Assembly: GCA_028869995.1 (NCBI GenBank)
Contig: JAGWQN010000082.1
Coordinates: 1-43,450, forward strand
Direction of reading: 5' to 3'
Length of the DNA: 43,450 nucleotides
From: Rhodospirillales bacterium
GTDB taxonomy: Bacteria > Pseudomonadota > Alphaproteobacteria > Acetobacterales > Acetobacteraceae
Translations under genes and position numbers: made by a program
Shown: positions 32,817 through 40,747 of the stretch, one piece after another
How positions within the stretch are numbered: the first letter of the stretch is position 1
Layout: each line of letters starts with the position of its first letter
Notes under the pieces: generated by a model
Told to the model about the DNA's origin: nothing
The model's input: only the letters and a program-made list of their open reading frames with translations
Databases searched by the model: none

Positions 32817-34310
32817 ATGCCGATCCAATTGCGTTTGGCGGTACTTGCGATTGCCGTGCCGATGGCGGCCCAGGCCGCGGCGCCCGGCGTCTTGCAGGTC
32901 GCGGTGGATCAGTCGCCGGCCGGGTTGGACCCGCACAAGGCAACGGCCTTTTCTTCGGTACTCATCGATAGCGCGATCTACGAGGGGCTCACCGCGATCG
33001 ATGCGCAGCTCCAGGTGGTCCCGGCTCTAGCCGCCTCGTGGAAGGTCGCGCCGGATCGCAGGACCTACGAGTTCCAAATTCGCCCCGGCGCTGTGTTTCA
33101 CGACGGAACCCCCGTCACCGCTGCGGTGGTGATTGCCAACATCCAGCGCGTCATCGCCCGCAAGACAGCGTCCCCCTATGCCTCGCGCTTTACCGACATT
33201 GCCTCGATGACGGCGACGGGAAAGGACTCCTTGCGTATCGTTCTGCGGGCACCGTCGGCCCCCTTCCTTGCGCAGCTTGCCAGCCTTGCCATCGCTTCGC
33301 CCGCCGCGTTTGGTGACCTCGCCCGCAAGCCGGACGGAACCGGTCCCTTCGCCTTCAAGCAATGGGTCCCCGATACCTCGATCAGTCTGGTCGCCAACCC
33401 GCATTACTGGGCGGCGGGTCTACCGCATCTTGCTGGCGTCACCTTCGACATCGTGCCGGACGCCGCGACGCGGCAGTTGGGTCTCATCGGGGGCTCATAC
33501 CAGATGCTGCCCAACATCGACGCAGCCACGGCCACGGCGCTCGCCAACAAGCCGCACGTCACCCTGCTCAAGACGCAGGATCTGGCCTACAGCCTGATAG
33601 GCATGAATGTCTCACGTCCGCCCTTCAACAATCCCAAAGTGCGCGAGGCGTTGAACCTGGCGCTCGACCGAAACCAGATCGTCCAGGCGGCCTATTTTGG
33701 TCGCGGTGTGCCGGGCGGGCCGCTGTCCCCGGCGCTTGCGGGCTGGGCGCTGCCGACTGCAGCCTTCCCCTGCTACAGCCCAAACGCCGGGGGCGCGAAG
33801 AAGCTGCTCGAGGCAGCCGGCATCAAGGGACGCTTGCCCGTAACACTCAAGGTGCTGGGCAGCTTGCAGCAGGTCGTCGACGTGGCGCAGGTGGCGCAGG
33901 CCCAGCTCAACAAGGCTGGCTTTGACGTCAAGCTGGACATCCAGACGCTGCCTGCCTTCGTAAAAGATTGGCGCGCCAGCAATTTCGAGGGCTTCGTGTC
34001 GCTCAACGGCGGCGGCATCGATCCCGACGACTATTTCGGCCGCACCTACCAGACCGGCGGCGCGACCAATGTCTTCAAATATTCCAATCCCACCGTCGAT
34101 CACTTGCTCGTAACCGCACGCAGCGAGCCGGATCGCGCGAGGCGCAAGGCCGACTATGACGCGGTGCAGAAGGATGTGGCGTGCGACGGTCCGATTGCGA
34201 CCATCGCCTACGGCACTCTCTTCACGGCCGTGCGCGACGAGGTGCACGGCTTTGCGCCAGTGGCCACACGCTCGCTCTGGGGTCTGAGGGACGTGACGCT
34301 GACAAAATAA
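32817..34310 (+). CDS. Opp/Dpp-type ABC transporter substrate-binding protein
   Basis: The 497-residue protein is a family 5 extracellular binding protein. It has a signal peptide (residues 1-22, cut near AAQA), then LQVAVDQSPAGLDPHKATAFSS, YEGLTAID, YEFQIRPGAVFHDGTPVTA and GTGPFAFKQW, with the late VREALNLALDRNQIV. Such proteins bind peptides, nickel or sugar oligomers in the periplasm. There is no lipobox. AGGGAGG is best placed for ATG 32817, six bases downstream, rather than ATG 32811. The permease ATG overlaps its TAA by one base. Confidence 0.9.
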   Translation: MPIQLRLAVLAIAVPMAAQAAAPGVLQVAVDQSPAGLDPHKATAFSSVLIDSAIYEGLTAIDAQLQVVPALAASWKVAPDRRTYEFQIRPGAVFHDGTPVTAAVVIANIQRVIARKTASPYASRFTDIASMTATGKDSLRIVLRAPSAPFLAQLASLAIASPAAFGDLARKPDGTGPFAFKQWVPDTSISLVANPHYWAAGLPHLAGVTFDIVPDAATRQLGLIGGSYQMLPNIDAATATALANKPHVTLLKTQDLAYSLIGMNVSRPPFNNPKVREALNLALDRNQIVQAAYFGRGVPGGPLSPALAGWALPTAAFPCYSPNAGGAKKLLEAAGIKGRLPVTLKVLGSLQQVVDVAQVAQAQLNKAGFDVKLDIQTLPAFVKDWRASNFEGFVSLNGGGIDPDDYFGRTYQTGGATNVFKYSNPTVDHLLVTARSEPDRARRKADYDAVQKDVACDGPIATIAYGTLFTAVRDEVHGFAPVATRSLWGLRDVTLTK

Positions 34311-35257
34311 TGGCGACAGCGCTTCTGCGCCGCCTGGGCCAGCTGCTGCTGGTCCTTGTCGGGGTTTCGTTGCTGGCGTTTCTCATGGTTCATCTTGTCC
34401 CGGGCGATGCCGCGCAGATCCAGCTCGGCGCCAGCGACGCCAGCCCGCAAAAATTGGCGATCCTCCGTCACGAGATGGGGCTGGATCGGCCGCTAGCCGT
34501 GCAATATGCGCTGTGGCTGGGGCGGGTTCTGCGCGGCGACTTCGGCGTCAGTCTGGATACCGGCAGGCCGGTCCTCACCGAGATCGCCGATCGCGCCCCG
34601 GTGACAGCCGAACTAACCGTGGCCGGATTGGTGCTTGCGGTTACGCTGGCGATCCCGGCCGGCTGCCTCATGGCGGCCTTACGAGGCCGAACTGCCGACG
34701 TCGTGGTCCGCCTGATTTCGGTGTTGGGATTGACCATGCCGTCTTTCTGGCTCGGGACGATGTTGTTGTACGGAGCATCCGTCAGCGCGCCGTCCCTCGC
34801 CGTCGTGGGCTGGGTTCCCTTCCGCCAGAATCCGCTCGCCAATCTCGAGCGGCTGGTGCTCCCCACCATCGCGCTGGCTCTGCCGGTTCTTGCCTCCCTG
34901 GCGCGTATTCTGCGTTCGGCCATGATCGAAGCATTGGAGCAGGACTATATCCGTACGGCACGAGCCAAGGGATTACCCGCCTGGCTGGTGTTGGCCCGGC
35001 ACGCGCTGGCCAATGCGCTCATCCCATTCATGACGGCGGCGGGAATACTCGCCGGCTACCTGTTCGGCGGTTCGGTGGTGGTGGAGCAGGTGTTCGCGCT
35101 CCCCGGTCTCGGCCGCCTGATGGTCGGCGCCATTGAAGCGCGCGACTACCCGCTGGTGCAGGCCGCAATCCTGTTAGCCACGGCGATCTTCGTTGTCGTG
35201 AACTTTGTTGTCGATATGTTGGTGATGGCTGCTGACCCGCGCGCGAGAGGGGCATGA
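34310..35257 (+). CDS. ABC transporter permease, DppB/OppB-like
   Basis: The 315-residue membrane protein has six helices and the DppB pattern: N-terminal LLVLVGVSLLAFLMVHLVPGDAA, QYALWLGRVLRGDFGVSL and the cytoplasmic EAA loop ALEQDYIRTARAKGLPAWLVLARHALANALIP, which docks the ATPase. TAATG joins it to the binding-protein gene. It overlaps the next permease by four bases. No ATPase gene follows. Confidence 0.92.
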   Translation: MATALLRRLGQLLLVLVGVSLLAFLMVHLVPGDAAQIQLGASDASPQKLAILRHEMGLDRPLAVQYALWLGRVLRGDFGVSLDTGRPVLTEIADRAPVTAELTVAGLVLAVTLAIPAGCLMAALRGRTADVVVRLISVLGLTMPSFWLGTMLLYGASVSAPSLAVVGWVPFRQNPLANLERLVLPTIALALPVLASLARILRSAMIEALEQDYIRTARAKGLPAWLVLARHALANALIPFMTAAGILAGYLFGGSVVVEQVFALPGLGRLMVGAIEARDYPLVQAAILLATAIFVVVNFVVDMLVMAADPRARGA

Positions 35258-36066
35258 AGCGCAACAACCCCTTGTTTCTCTTTGGGGCCGGCCTAGTCGT
35301 CCTGCAGGCTGTGGGCGCCCTTGCGGTGCCCTTTCTGCCCTATCGACCGGACGAACAGGACATCCTCGCCCGGTTCGCGGCCCCTTCGTTCGCGCACTGG
35401 ATGGGGACCGACCAGTTCGGTCGCGACATTCTGGCTCGTGTCTTGGCTGGCGAACGCGTCCTGTTTATCGTTTCCTTCGTTTCGGTTGCCGCCGCCCTGT
35501 CCCTGGGCGGCGCCGTGGGGATCGCCGCTGCATGGATTGGTGGCACCTTCGACGCCGTTGCAATGCGCATCATGGACGTGCTGTTCGCGTTTCCGATCAT
35601 CCTGCTGGCGATTGGTGTTGTCGCTATCATGGGGCCCGGCATAGCGGGAACCTCACTGGCCATTGCTACGGTATACACGCCGATTTTTGCGCGAGTCCTG
35701 CGCGCCCCGGCCCTGGTTCTGCGGGAGACGGACTATGTCGCCGCGTCCCGCGCGGTGGGAGCGAGGTCGTCGCGCTTGTTGATGCACCATGTCATACCAA
35801 ACTTGGCTCCCGTCATCCTGGTCCAGAGCTCGCTTTCGCTGTCCACGGCAATCCTGGTCGAGGCATCGTTGTCATTTTTGGGTCTAGGCACACAGCCGCC
35901 CGCTGCTTCGCTCGGGCGGATGCTGGCGGAAGCTCGCGCCGTTCTCGTCTTTTCGCCCTGGCCCGCGGTCTTTTCCGGCCTCGCGATCCTCCTCGCGGCG
36001 CTCGGCTTCAACCTGTTGGGTGACGGTCTGCAGGATCGACTGGATCCAAAGCTCAGGGCTCGATGA
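35254..36066 (+). CDS. ABC transporter permease, DppC/OppC-like
   Basis: The 270-residue protein has six helices and the DppC features: APSFAHWMGTDQFGRDILARVLAGER near residue 44, MRIMDVLFAFPIILLAIGVVAIMG, and the EAA loop LRETDYVAASRAVGARSSRLLMHHVIPNLAPVILV. It pairs with the preceding permease to form the channel. The ATG lies in an ATGA overlap and the gene ends in an ATGA overlap with the SIS-domain gene, so all three are translationally coupled. Confidence 0.92.
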   Translation: MKRNNPLFLFGAGLVVLQAVGALAVPFLPYRPDEQDILARFAAPSFAHWMGTDQFGRDILARVLAGERVLFIVSFVSVAAALSLGGAVGIAAAWIGGTFDAVAMRIMDVLFAFPIILLAIGVVAIMGPGIAGTSLAIATVYTPIFARVLRAPALVLRETDYVAASRAVGARSSRLLMHHVIPNLAPVILVQSSLSLSTAILVEASLSFLGLGTQPPAASLGRMLAEARAVLVFSPWPAVFSGLAILLAALGFNLLGDGLQDRLDPKLRAR

Positions 36067-37067
36067 CGAGCTTAATGCGTCTCGAGGCACTGGAAGCGCC
36101 GGAGGCGGTTTCGCGCTGCCTCGCTCGGAGTGATTTTGCCGCCCTGGGTAAACGGCTGCAGTCTCTCGATCCACCGTTTATCTTGCTGTCGGCCCGCGGT
36201 AGCTCCGGTCATGTCGGCACGGTCCTGCGCTATGTCCTGGCGCAGGAGTTGGGGCTGGTCGCGGCGGCCGGCATGCCTTCCGTGGCGTCAGTCTATGGGG
36301 TCAACCAGAAGCTCGCGGGAGCATTGTTCCTCGCTGTGAGCCAGTCGGGCAAGAGCCCTGATCTCGTCGCGCAGGCCCAATCGGTACGCGCCGGTGGCGC
36401 CTTCACGTTGGCGATCGTCAACGATGCGGCCTCGCCACTGGCCGCGGCGTGTGAGGCCGTACTCGACATCCATGCGGGACCAGAGCGAAGCGTTGCAGCG
36501 ACCAAGACGGTGCTGTCGTCCCTTGCAGCGGGCCTTGCCTTGATTGAAGCATGGAGCGGCCGATACCGGCCGGGGCTGGCACGGCTGCCCGAACGCCTGC
36601 GTGAGTCGGTCGGCCTCGACTGGTCGGAACTGGAACGGCTTCTGGTGCAGGTACGAAACCTTTTCATCGTCGGCCGCGGCCCGGGCCTCGGTATCGCCGA
36701 GGAAGCGGGGCTCAAGCTCGCCGAGACCTGTCGCCTGCCGGCTCTCGCCTTCAGTACCGCCGAATTGGCTCACGGTCCGCAGGTGCTCGCCGATGCCGCG
36801 TTCCCAATCGTCGCCTTGCTGGCTCACGACCCTGCGCTCACCACCGCACGCGCCGTCCTTGAACCGTTGGCTGCCCGGGCTCCGTTGCTCTCGACGGTGG
36901 ATGTCCCAGGGGCCACGCGGCTTCCGCAACTGCCTCCAGATGATCCCGTCTGCGATCTCGCTTCTCTGCTGTTGCGCTTCTACCTGGCGGCCGAGGTCGC
37001 CGCGGGCTCGCTCGGCCGTGATCCGGACCATCCGCCAGGCCTTGCCAAGATCACACACACCGTTTGA
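36063..37067 (+). CDS. SIS-domain protein, GlmS isomerase-like
   Basis: The 334-residue protein has two SIS domains without the glutaminase part of GlmS. Sugar-phosphate loops are SARGSSGHVGTVLRY (about 43-57), SQSGKSPDLVAQAQ and GRGPGLGIAEEAGLKLAETCRLPALAFSTAELAHGP, with the GlmS-like EAGLKLAE and AELAHGP residues. It probably isomerises or deaminates an amino-sugar phosphate. It is coupled to the ABC permease by a four-base overlap, suggesting that the imported compound contains an amino sugar. The family also includes fructoselysine and AgaS-type deglycases, so the exact reaction is open. Confidence 0.87.
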   Translation: MTSLMRLEALEAPEAVSRCLARSDFAALGKRLQSLDPPFILLSARGSSGHVGTVLRYVLAQELGLVAAAGMPSVASVYGVNQKLAGALFLAVSQSGKSPDLVAQAQSVRAGGAFTLAIVNDAASPLAAACEAVLDIHAGPERSVAATKTVLSSLAAGLALIEAWSGRYRPGLARLPERLRESVGLDWSELERLLVQVRNLFIVGRGPGLGIAEEAGLKLAETCRLPALAFSTAELAHGPQVLADAAFPIVALLAHDPALTTARAVLEPLAARAPLLSTVDVPGATRLPQLPPDDPVCDLASLLLRFYLAAEVAAGSLGRDPDHPPGLAKITHTV

Positions 37068-37083
37068 AGAGGGTCTGTCGAGA

Positions 37084-38424
37084 CTAGACTGCCTGACTGT
37101 GCCGCCCGGCCTGTGTGAGACGTGTATCGAACAGCGCGGCGATGCTGCGCAGGAAGGGGCGGCCTTCTTCGCGCACCCGGATGCGCCCATGGTCGAACAC
37201 CAACAACCCGTCTCGCTCCATGGCACGCAGGGCCGCGGTCGGCCATGCCAGCGGCAAATTGTGACGCCGCGCCACGGCGCCGAGATTCACCGACAGGTCG
37301 CACAGCAATCGCGAGATAATTTCTCCTCGCATTCGGTCCTCGGGCGTGGGCGCGATGCCCCGCGCGATAGGTAGCCGACCTGCATCCAGCGCTTCGCGCC
37401 AGCTTGGCACGTCCGCGTGGTTCTGCACGAAACCTTGGGGGAGGCTGCCGATCGAGGAGGCACCGAACCCCAGCAGGACCGAGGCGTCGTCGGTCGTATA
37501 GCCCTGGAAGTTGCGGACAAGGCGCGCGTCGGTCGCCGCCCTGGCCAGACTGTCCTGCGGCCGCGCGTAGTGGTCGAGCCCGATGGCGACGTACCCAGCC
37601 TCACGCATCGTGACGTCGATCGCCGCCCGGCTTGCGAACCGTTCGAGTGCTCGCGGCAGCGCTGCTTCGGGCAGCAGTTTCTGACGCGGCCGCATCCAAG
37701 GCACATGCGCATACCCAAAGACCGCCACCCGATCCGGTGCTAGCGCCAGTGCTCGGCGCGCGGTTTCTGCGGCTCCCGCGGGTGTCTGGTACGGGAGCCC
37801 ATACATTAGGTCGAGGTTGACCGAGCGGACGCCGATGCCGCGCATGGCCGAGACGGCCGCGGCCGTCTGCGCATGCGACTGGATGCGTCCGATTGCCTGT
37901 TGAACGTTTGGATCGAAATCCTGCACCCCGAAGCTCGCCCGCCGCGTGCCAATGGCAGCTAGCGCCGCGATCCGGTCGCCGCCAAGGTGGCGAGGATCGA
38001 GCTCAACGGCGACCTCAGCATTTGTATCGAAGTCAAAATGCTGCCGCAGCGCGTTGTCAACTTCGCGCATAGCCTTACCCGGCAGGGCTGTTGGCGTGCC
38101 GCCGCCCCAATGAATATGGGTCACTCGCCGCCGCTTGCCGAGAAGCGCGGCCACAAGGCCGATCTCCTTCACAAGCAGATTTGCATAAGCTTGGCGCACA
38201 TCAGTTCGGCGTACGACTGTCGTGCTGCATCCGCAATAGAGGCAAAGTTCATCGCAGAAGGGTATGTGCAGGTAGATCGAGACCGGAGCCGCGGGATCGG
38301 TTGCTGCGAGCCACGATGCATACACATCGGCATCTACCGACGCTCCGAAATGCGGAGCCGTGGGATAGGAAGTGTATCGCGGGACGTCGCCGCCGTAGCG
38401 AGCGAGCAGGGTACGTATGTCCAT
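37084..38424 (-). CDS. hemN: Oxygen-independent coproporphyrinogen III oxidase
   Basis: The 446-residue radical-SAM enzyme converts coproporphyrinogen III to protoporphyrinogen IX without oxygen. The 4Fe-4S motif is CDELCLYCGC (C57, C61, C64, with C66), followed by HWGGGTPT, VELDPRHL and SFGVQDFDPNVQQAIGR. The N-terminal RYTSYPTAPHF, kept in true HemN, separates it from HemW. The ATG at 38422-38424 is required to keep this part. Expression should be driven by the FNR-type box upstream. The gene ends 16 bp from the SIS gene, convergent. Confidence 0.95.
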   Translation of the reverse strand: MDIRTLLARYGGDVPRYTSYPTAPHFGASVDADVYASWLAATDPAAPVSIYLHIPFCDELCLYCGCSTTVVRRTDVRQAYANLLVKEIGLVAALLGKRRRVTHIHWGGGTPTALPGKAMREVDNALRQHFDFDTNAEVAVELDPRHLGGDRIAALAAIGTRRASFGVQDFDPNVQQAIGRIQSHAQTAAAVSAMRGIGVRSVNLDLMYGLPYQTPAGAAETARRALALAPDRVAVFGYAHVPWMRPRQKLLPEAALPRALERFASRAAIDVTMREAGYVAIGLDHYARPQDSLARAATDARLVRNFQGYTTDDASVLLGFGASSIGSLPQGFVQNHADVPSWREALDAGRLPIARGIAPTPEDRMRGEIISRLLCDLSVNLGAVARRHNLPLAWPTAALRAMERDGLLVFDHGRIRVREEGRPFLRSIAALFDTRLTQAGRHSQAV

Positions 38425-38432
38425 AATGGTTA

Positions 38433-38438
38433 ATTATG
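38433..38438 (-). promoter_or_regulatory. hemN -10 element with exact class II FNR spacing
   Basis: CATAAT on the minus strand starts 22 bases after the FNR-type box, which places the box centre at -41.5 and the transcript start near 38426, only two bases before the hemN ATG. The GGAGGAGG seen further upstream (about 38439-38446) would then lie outside the mRNA. Confidence 0.5.
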
Positions 38439-38460
38439 CCTCCTCCGGACGCCTTGCGAC

Positions 38461-38474
38461 TTGATCTGTGTCAA
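38461..38474. promoter_or_regulatory. FNR/FixK-type anaerobox between hemN and the usp gene
   Basis: TTGAT-CTGT-GTCAA matches the FNR/FixK family consensus TTGAT-N4-(A/G)TCAA. It lies in the 95-bp divergent region, centred 43 bp from the hemN start and 52 bp from the usp start. It can serve hemN as a class II site; on the usp side no good -10 is found at the same spacing. Confidence 0.8.
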
Positions 38475-38519
38475 CGACGGCGCGTGAGTTCCCGCAAAAA
38501 ACTATTCAAGGAGGGTGCC

Positions 38520-39275
38520 ATGACGATCATCGATATCGCTGTGCTGTTCGACACCAGTCAGGCGGGTACAAAAGTGCTCGACACGGCCGCAGGCTTGGCC
38601 ATTACCTGGGGCGGACGACTCGAAGGGGCCGTCACGGCTGGCGCTGAGGAAGCGCCTGGCGAGCCCTTGTTTGCCGAGACCGTGCGGCGGAACGGGCTCG
38701 AGGCGAGGCCTTTGGTCTCAGGTAGCCGGGCGACGAAGCTGATGCTTGCGCGCCGATCGGATTTGGTCGTCATGGGGCAGGCCGATCCACGGCGCCGCGA
38801 TGTTTCGATCTTGCAGGAAGAAATCGAGGCGATTCTCATGCGGGCAGGGCGGCCCGTTCTCTTGGTGCCTTACGCTGGCAGCTTTCTGCTGCCGGCGGAG
38901 CGCGTGCTCATCGGTTGGAATGGCAGCCGCGAAGCGGCGCGCTCGGTGCATGACGCGATGCCGTTCCTGAAGCGAGCCGATAATGTGACACTGTTCTCGG
39001 TGGCGTCCGACCCCAGCGAGGATTGGAATATCGACGTCGGGGCCGTCGACATGGCTGCGCACCTTGCACATCATGGTGTGAAAGTGACGTTGTCGCGCAC
39101 CGTTGCCGACAGTCTTCCGCAAGCAGCGGCTTTGCTCAATGAAGCGTCGGATCTGGGAATCGGCTTGTTGGTGACCGGGGCCTATGGGCAGACACCGATG
39201 CACGAACGTGTTCTTGGCGGGGTTACGCGGAGTTTGCTTGAGGGTATGACGGTTCCCGTCTTGATGTCGCACTGA
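38520..39275 (+). CDS. Universal stress protein (UspA family, two domains)
   Basis: The 251-residue protein has a degenerate N-terminal Usp domain (residues 1-140, DIAVLFDTSQAGTKVLDTAAGLA) and a well-kept C-terminal one starting at VLIGWNGSREAARSVHDAMPFL, with the ATP-binding loop GAYGQTPMHERVLGGVTRSLL near the end. Tandem Usp proteins commonly respond to oxygen limitation. AAGGAGG precedes ATG 38520. It shares the FNR-type box with hemN. The following 106 bp to the MFS gene hold a small GGTGT/ACACC repeat at 39295-39312 and nothing else clear. Confidence 0.88.
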   Translation: MTIIDIAVLFDTSQAGTKVLDTAAGLAITWGGRLEGAVTAGAEEAPGEPLFAETVRRNGLEARPLVSGSRATKLMLARRSDLVVMGQADPRRRDVSILQEEIEAILMRAGRPVLLVPYAGSFLLPAERVLIGWNGSREAARSVHDAMPFLKRADNVTLFSVASDPSEDWNIDVGAVDMAAHLAHHGVKVTLSRTVADSLPQAAALLNEASDLGIGLLVTGAYGQTPMHERVLGGVTRSLLEGMTVPVLMSH

Positions 39276-39381
39276 GGCGGCGAGCCCGAAGGGTGGTGTG
39301 CCTCAGAACACCGGGCATGGACAGGTGATCGAGATACGCGAGAACGTTCGATCCGAAACCCCAGGCCACTTCGTTCGCACT

Positions 39382-40731
39382 CTATGCCTTGAGCCGGAAG
39401 CTGGCGAAAGCGGCAAGCACCGCGACGGCGGTGCCGGTGGCAAACACCGTGACCCCACCATGCCCGGTCCCATCGGCAAGCTCACGCGCGTAACCGGAAG
39501 CATTAGCGATCAGGCCGGCCAGCGCGGCACCCAGCGCATAGCCAGCGTTCTGAGTTGTCGGCAGCAACGCCGCGGCTAGGTCTCGCTCGCCTTGCGGCGC
39601 GGCATCGACACCCACTTGGTTGATCCATCCCCAACTGAGCCCGAACCCAGTACCGATGACAACCTGGGCTGCAAGCAGCGGTAGCAGCGCGCGTCCCGGA
39701 ATGGCGAGCGTTGCTATCGCGAGTCTGGCAGCGGTCAACGTGGCGCCACCCCGGATGGCGCGCACCGCGCTGATGTCTTGTGGCAGCGTGATGAGCAGCG
39801 CGGATGCGCTCCATGACAGCGCCATGGTGGCGACGATGACGCCAGTGACGATCGGCCGATACCCCCAGAGGTTTTGCACCGTGATCGGCAGATATACGGA
39901 GGTGCTGGCCTGTCCGAGTGGCATGAGCAGGGCTATCCAGTGCACCTTGCCGAACCGCGTCGACGGACGAAAGGCGTCGTGCGGAAATAGCCTCACCGTG
40001 GCCCGCCGGTCGACGACGGTCGTGCCCGTGAGCATGATCAAACCTACACCGACGAGCCACCAGGCGACGCTGGTGGCGACTGCAGCCACCGCCACCAGCA
40101 TGATCCCGGCGGCAAGCAGGGCGAGCCGGGTGGCTGGAAGGCGTTCGCTCGCCGCTGCAGTGTCGCGCTCGGGCACCGAGCGCAGCACGAAAATCGCGAA
40201 TGTTGCGATCAAAGGCAGATTCAGCAGCAGCGCCGCACGCCATGATACCAGTTCGGTCAGCAAACCGCTGGTCAGCGGACCTGCCAGCGCCCCGGCTGCC
40301 CATACCATCGCCATCGCACCCATGGCTTTGGGAATCAGCGTGATCGGCAGATGCTCGGCGAGCAACGCATAAGCGCATGCAGCGATGGCTCCTTCGCCCG
40401 CGCCTTGAAGGGTTCGTCCGAGCAGCACGACGGCGATCACGGGCGCAGCCGCCGCCGCAAGCGAGCCAGCCGCGAAGCATGCCGCGGCAAGCAGCATCAC
40501 GCGTCTGGTGCCCAGCTTCTGTTTGAGGAAACCAGCGGCGACCCCAACCACGATCGCTGCGACGAGGTAGAGCGTATTGATCCAGGCGATGAAACGCACG
40601 CCTCCGAGGTCATGCACGACAGACGGCGTCGCGGTGGACACCAGGAAGACGTTCAGCGCGTAGATTGCCTCGCCAAGACACGCGGTGGCGGTGAGGCGAC
40701 CATTGCGGCCGCGTAATACCTGCCGCCACAT
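39382..40731 (-). CDS. MFS transporter
   Basis: The 449-residue protein has about twelve or more transmembrane helices and the MFS pattern GFLKQKLGTRRVMLL between helices two and three, GRTLQGAGEGAIAACAYALLAEHLP and a later GPLTSGLLTELVSWRAALLLNLPL, typical of DHA2-like drug exporters. The substrate is unknown. It is 16 bp downstream of the TPP enzyme gene on the same strand, so both are likely transcribed together. Confidence 0.88.
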   Translation of the reverse strand: MWRQVLRGRNGRLTATACLGEAIYALNVFLVSTATPSVVHDLGGVRFIAWINTLYLVAAIVVGVAAGFLKQKLGTRRVMLLAAACFAAGSLAAAAAPVIAVVLLGRTLQGAGEGAIAACAYALLAEHLPITLIPKAMGAMAMVWAAGALAGPLTSGLLTELVSWRAALLLNLPLIATFAIFVLRSVPERDTAAASERLPATRLALLAAGIMLVAVAAVATSVAWWLVGVGLIMLTGTTVVDRRATVRLFPHDAFRPSTRFGKVHWIALLMPLGQASTSVYLPITVQNLWGYRPIVTGVIVATMALSWSASALLITLPQDISAVRAIRGGATLTAARLAIATLAIPGRALLPLLAAQVVIGTGFGLSWGWINQVGVDAAPQGERDLAAALLPTTQNAGYALGAALAGLIANASGYARELADGTGHGGVTVFATGTAVAVLAAFASFRLKA

Positions 40732-40747
40732 CGGCGAGCGGTCAGGC

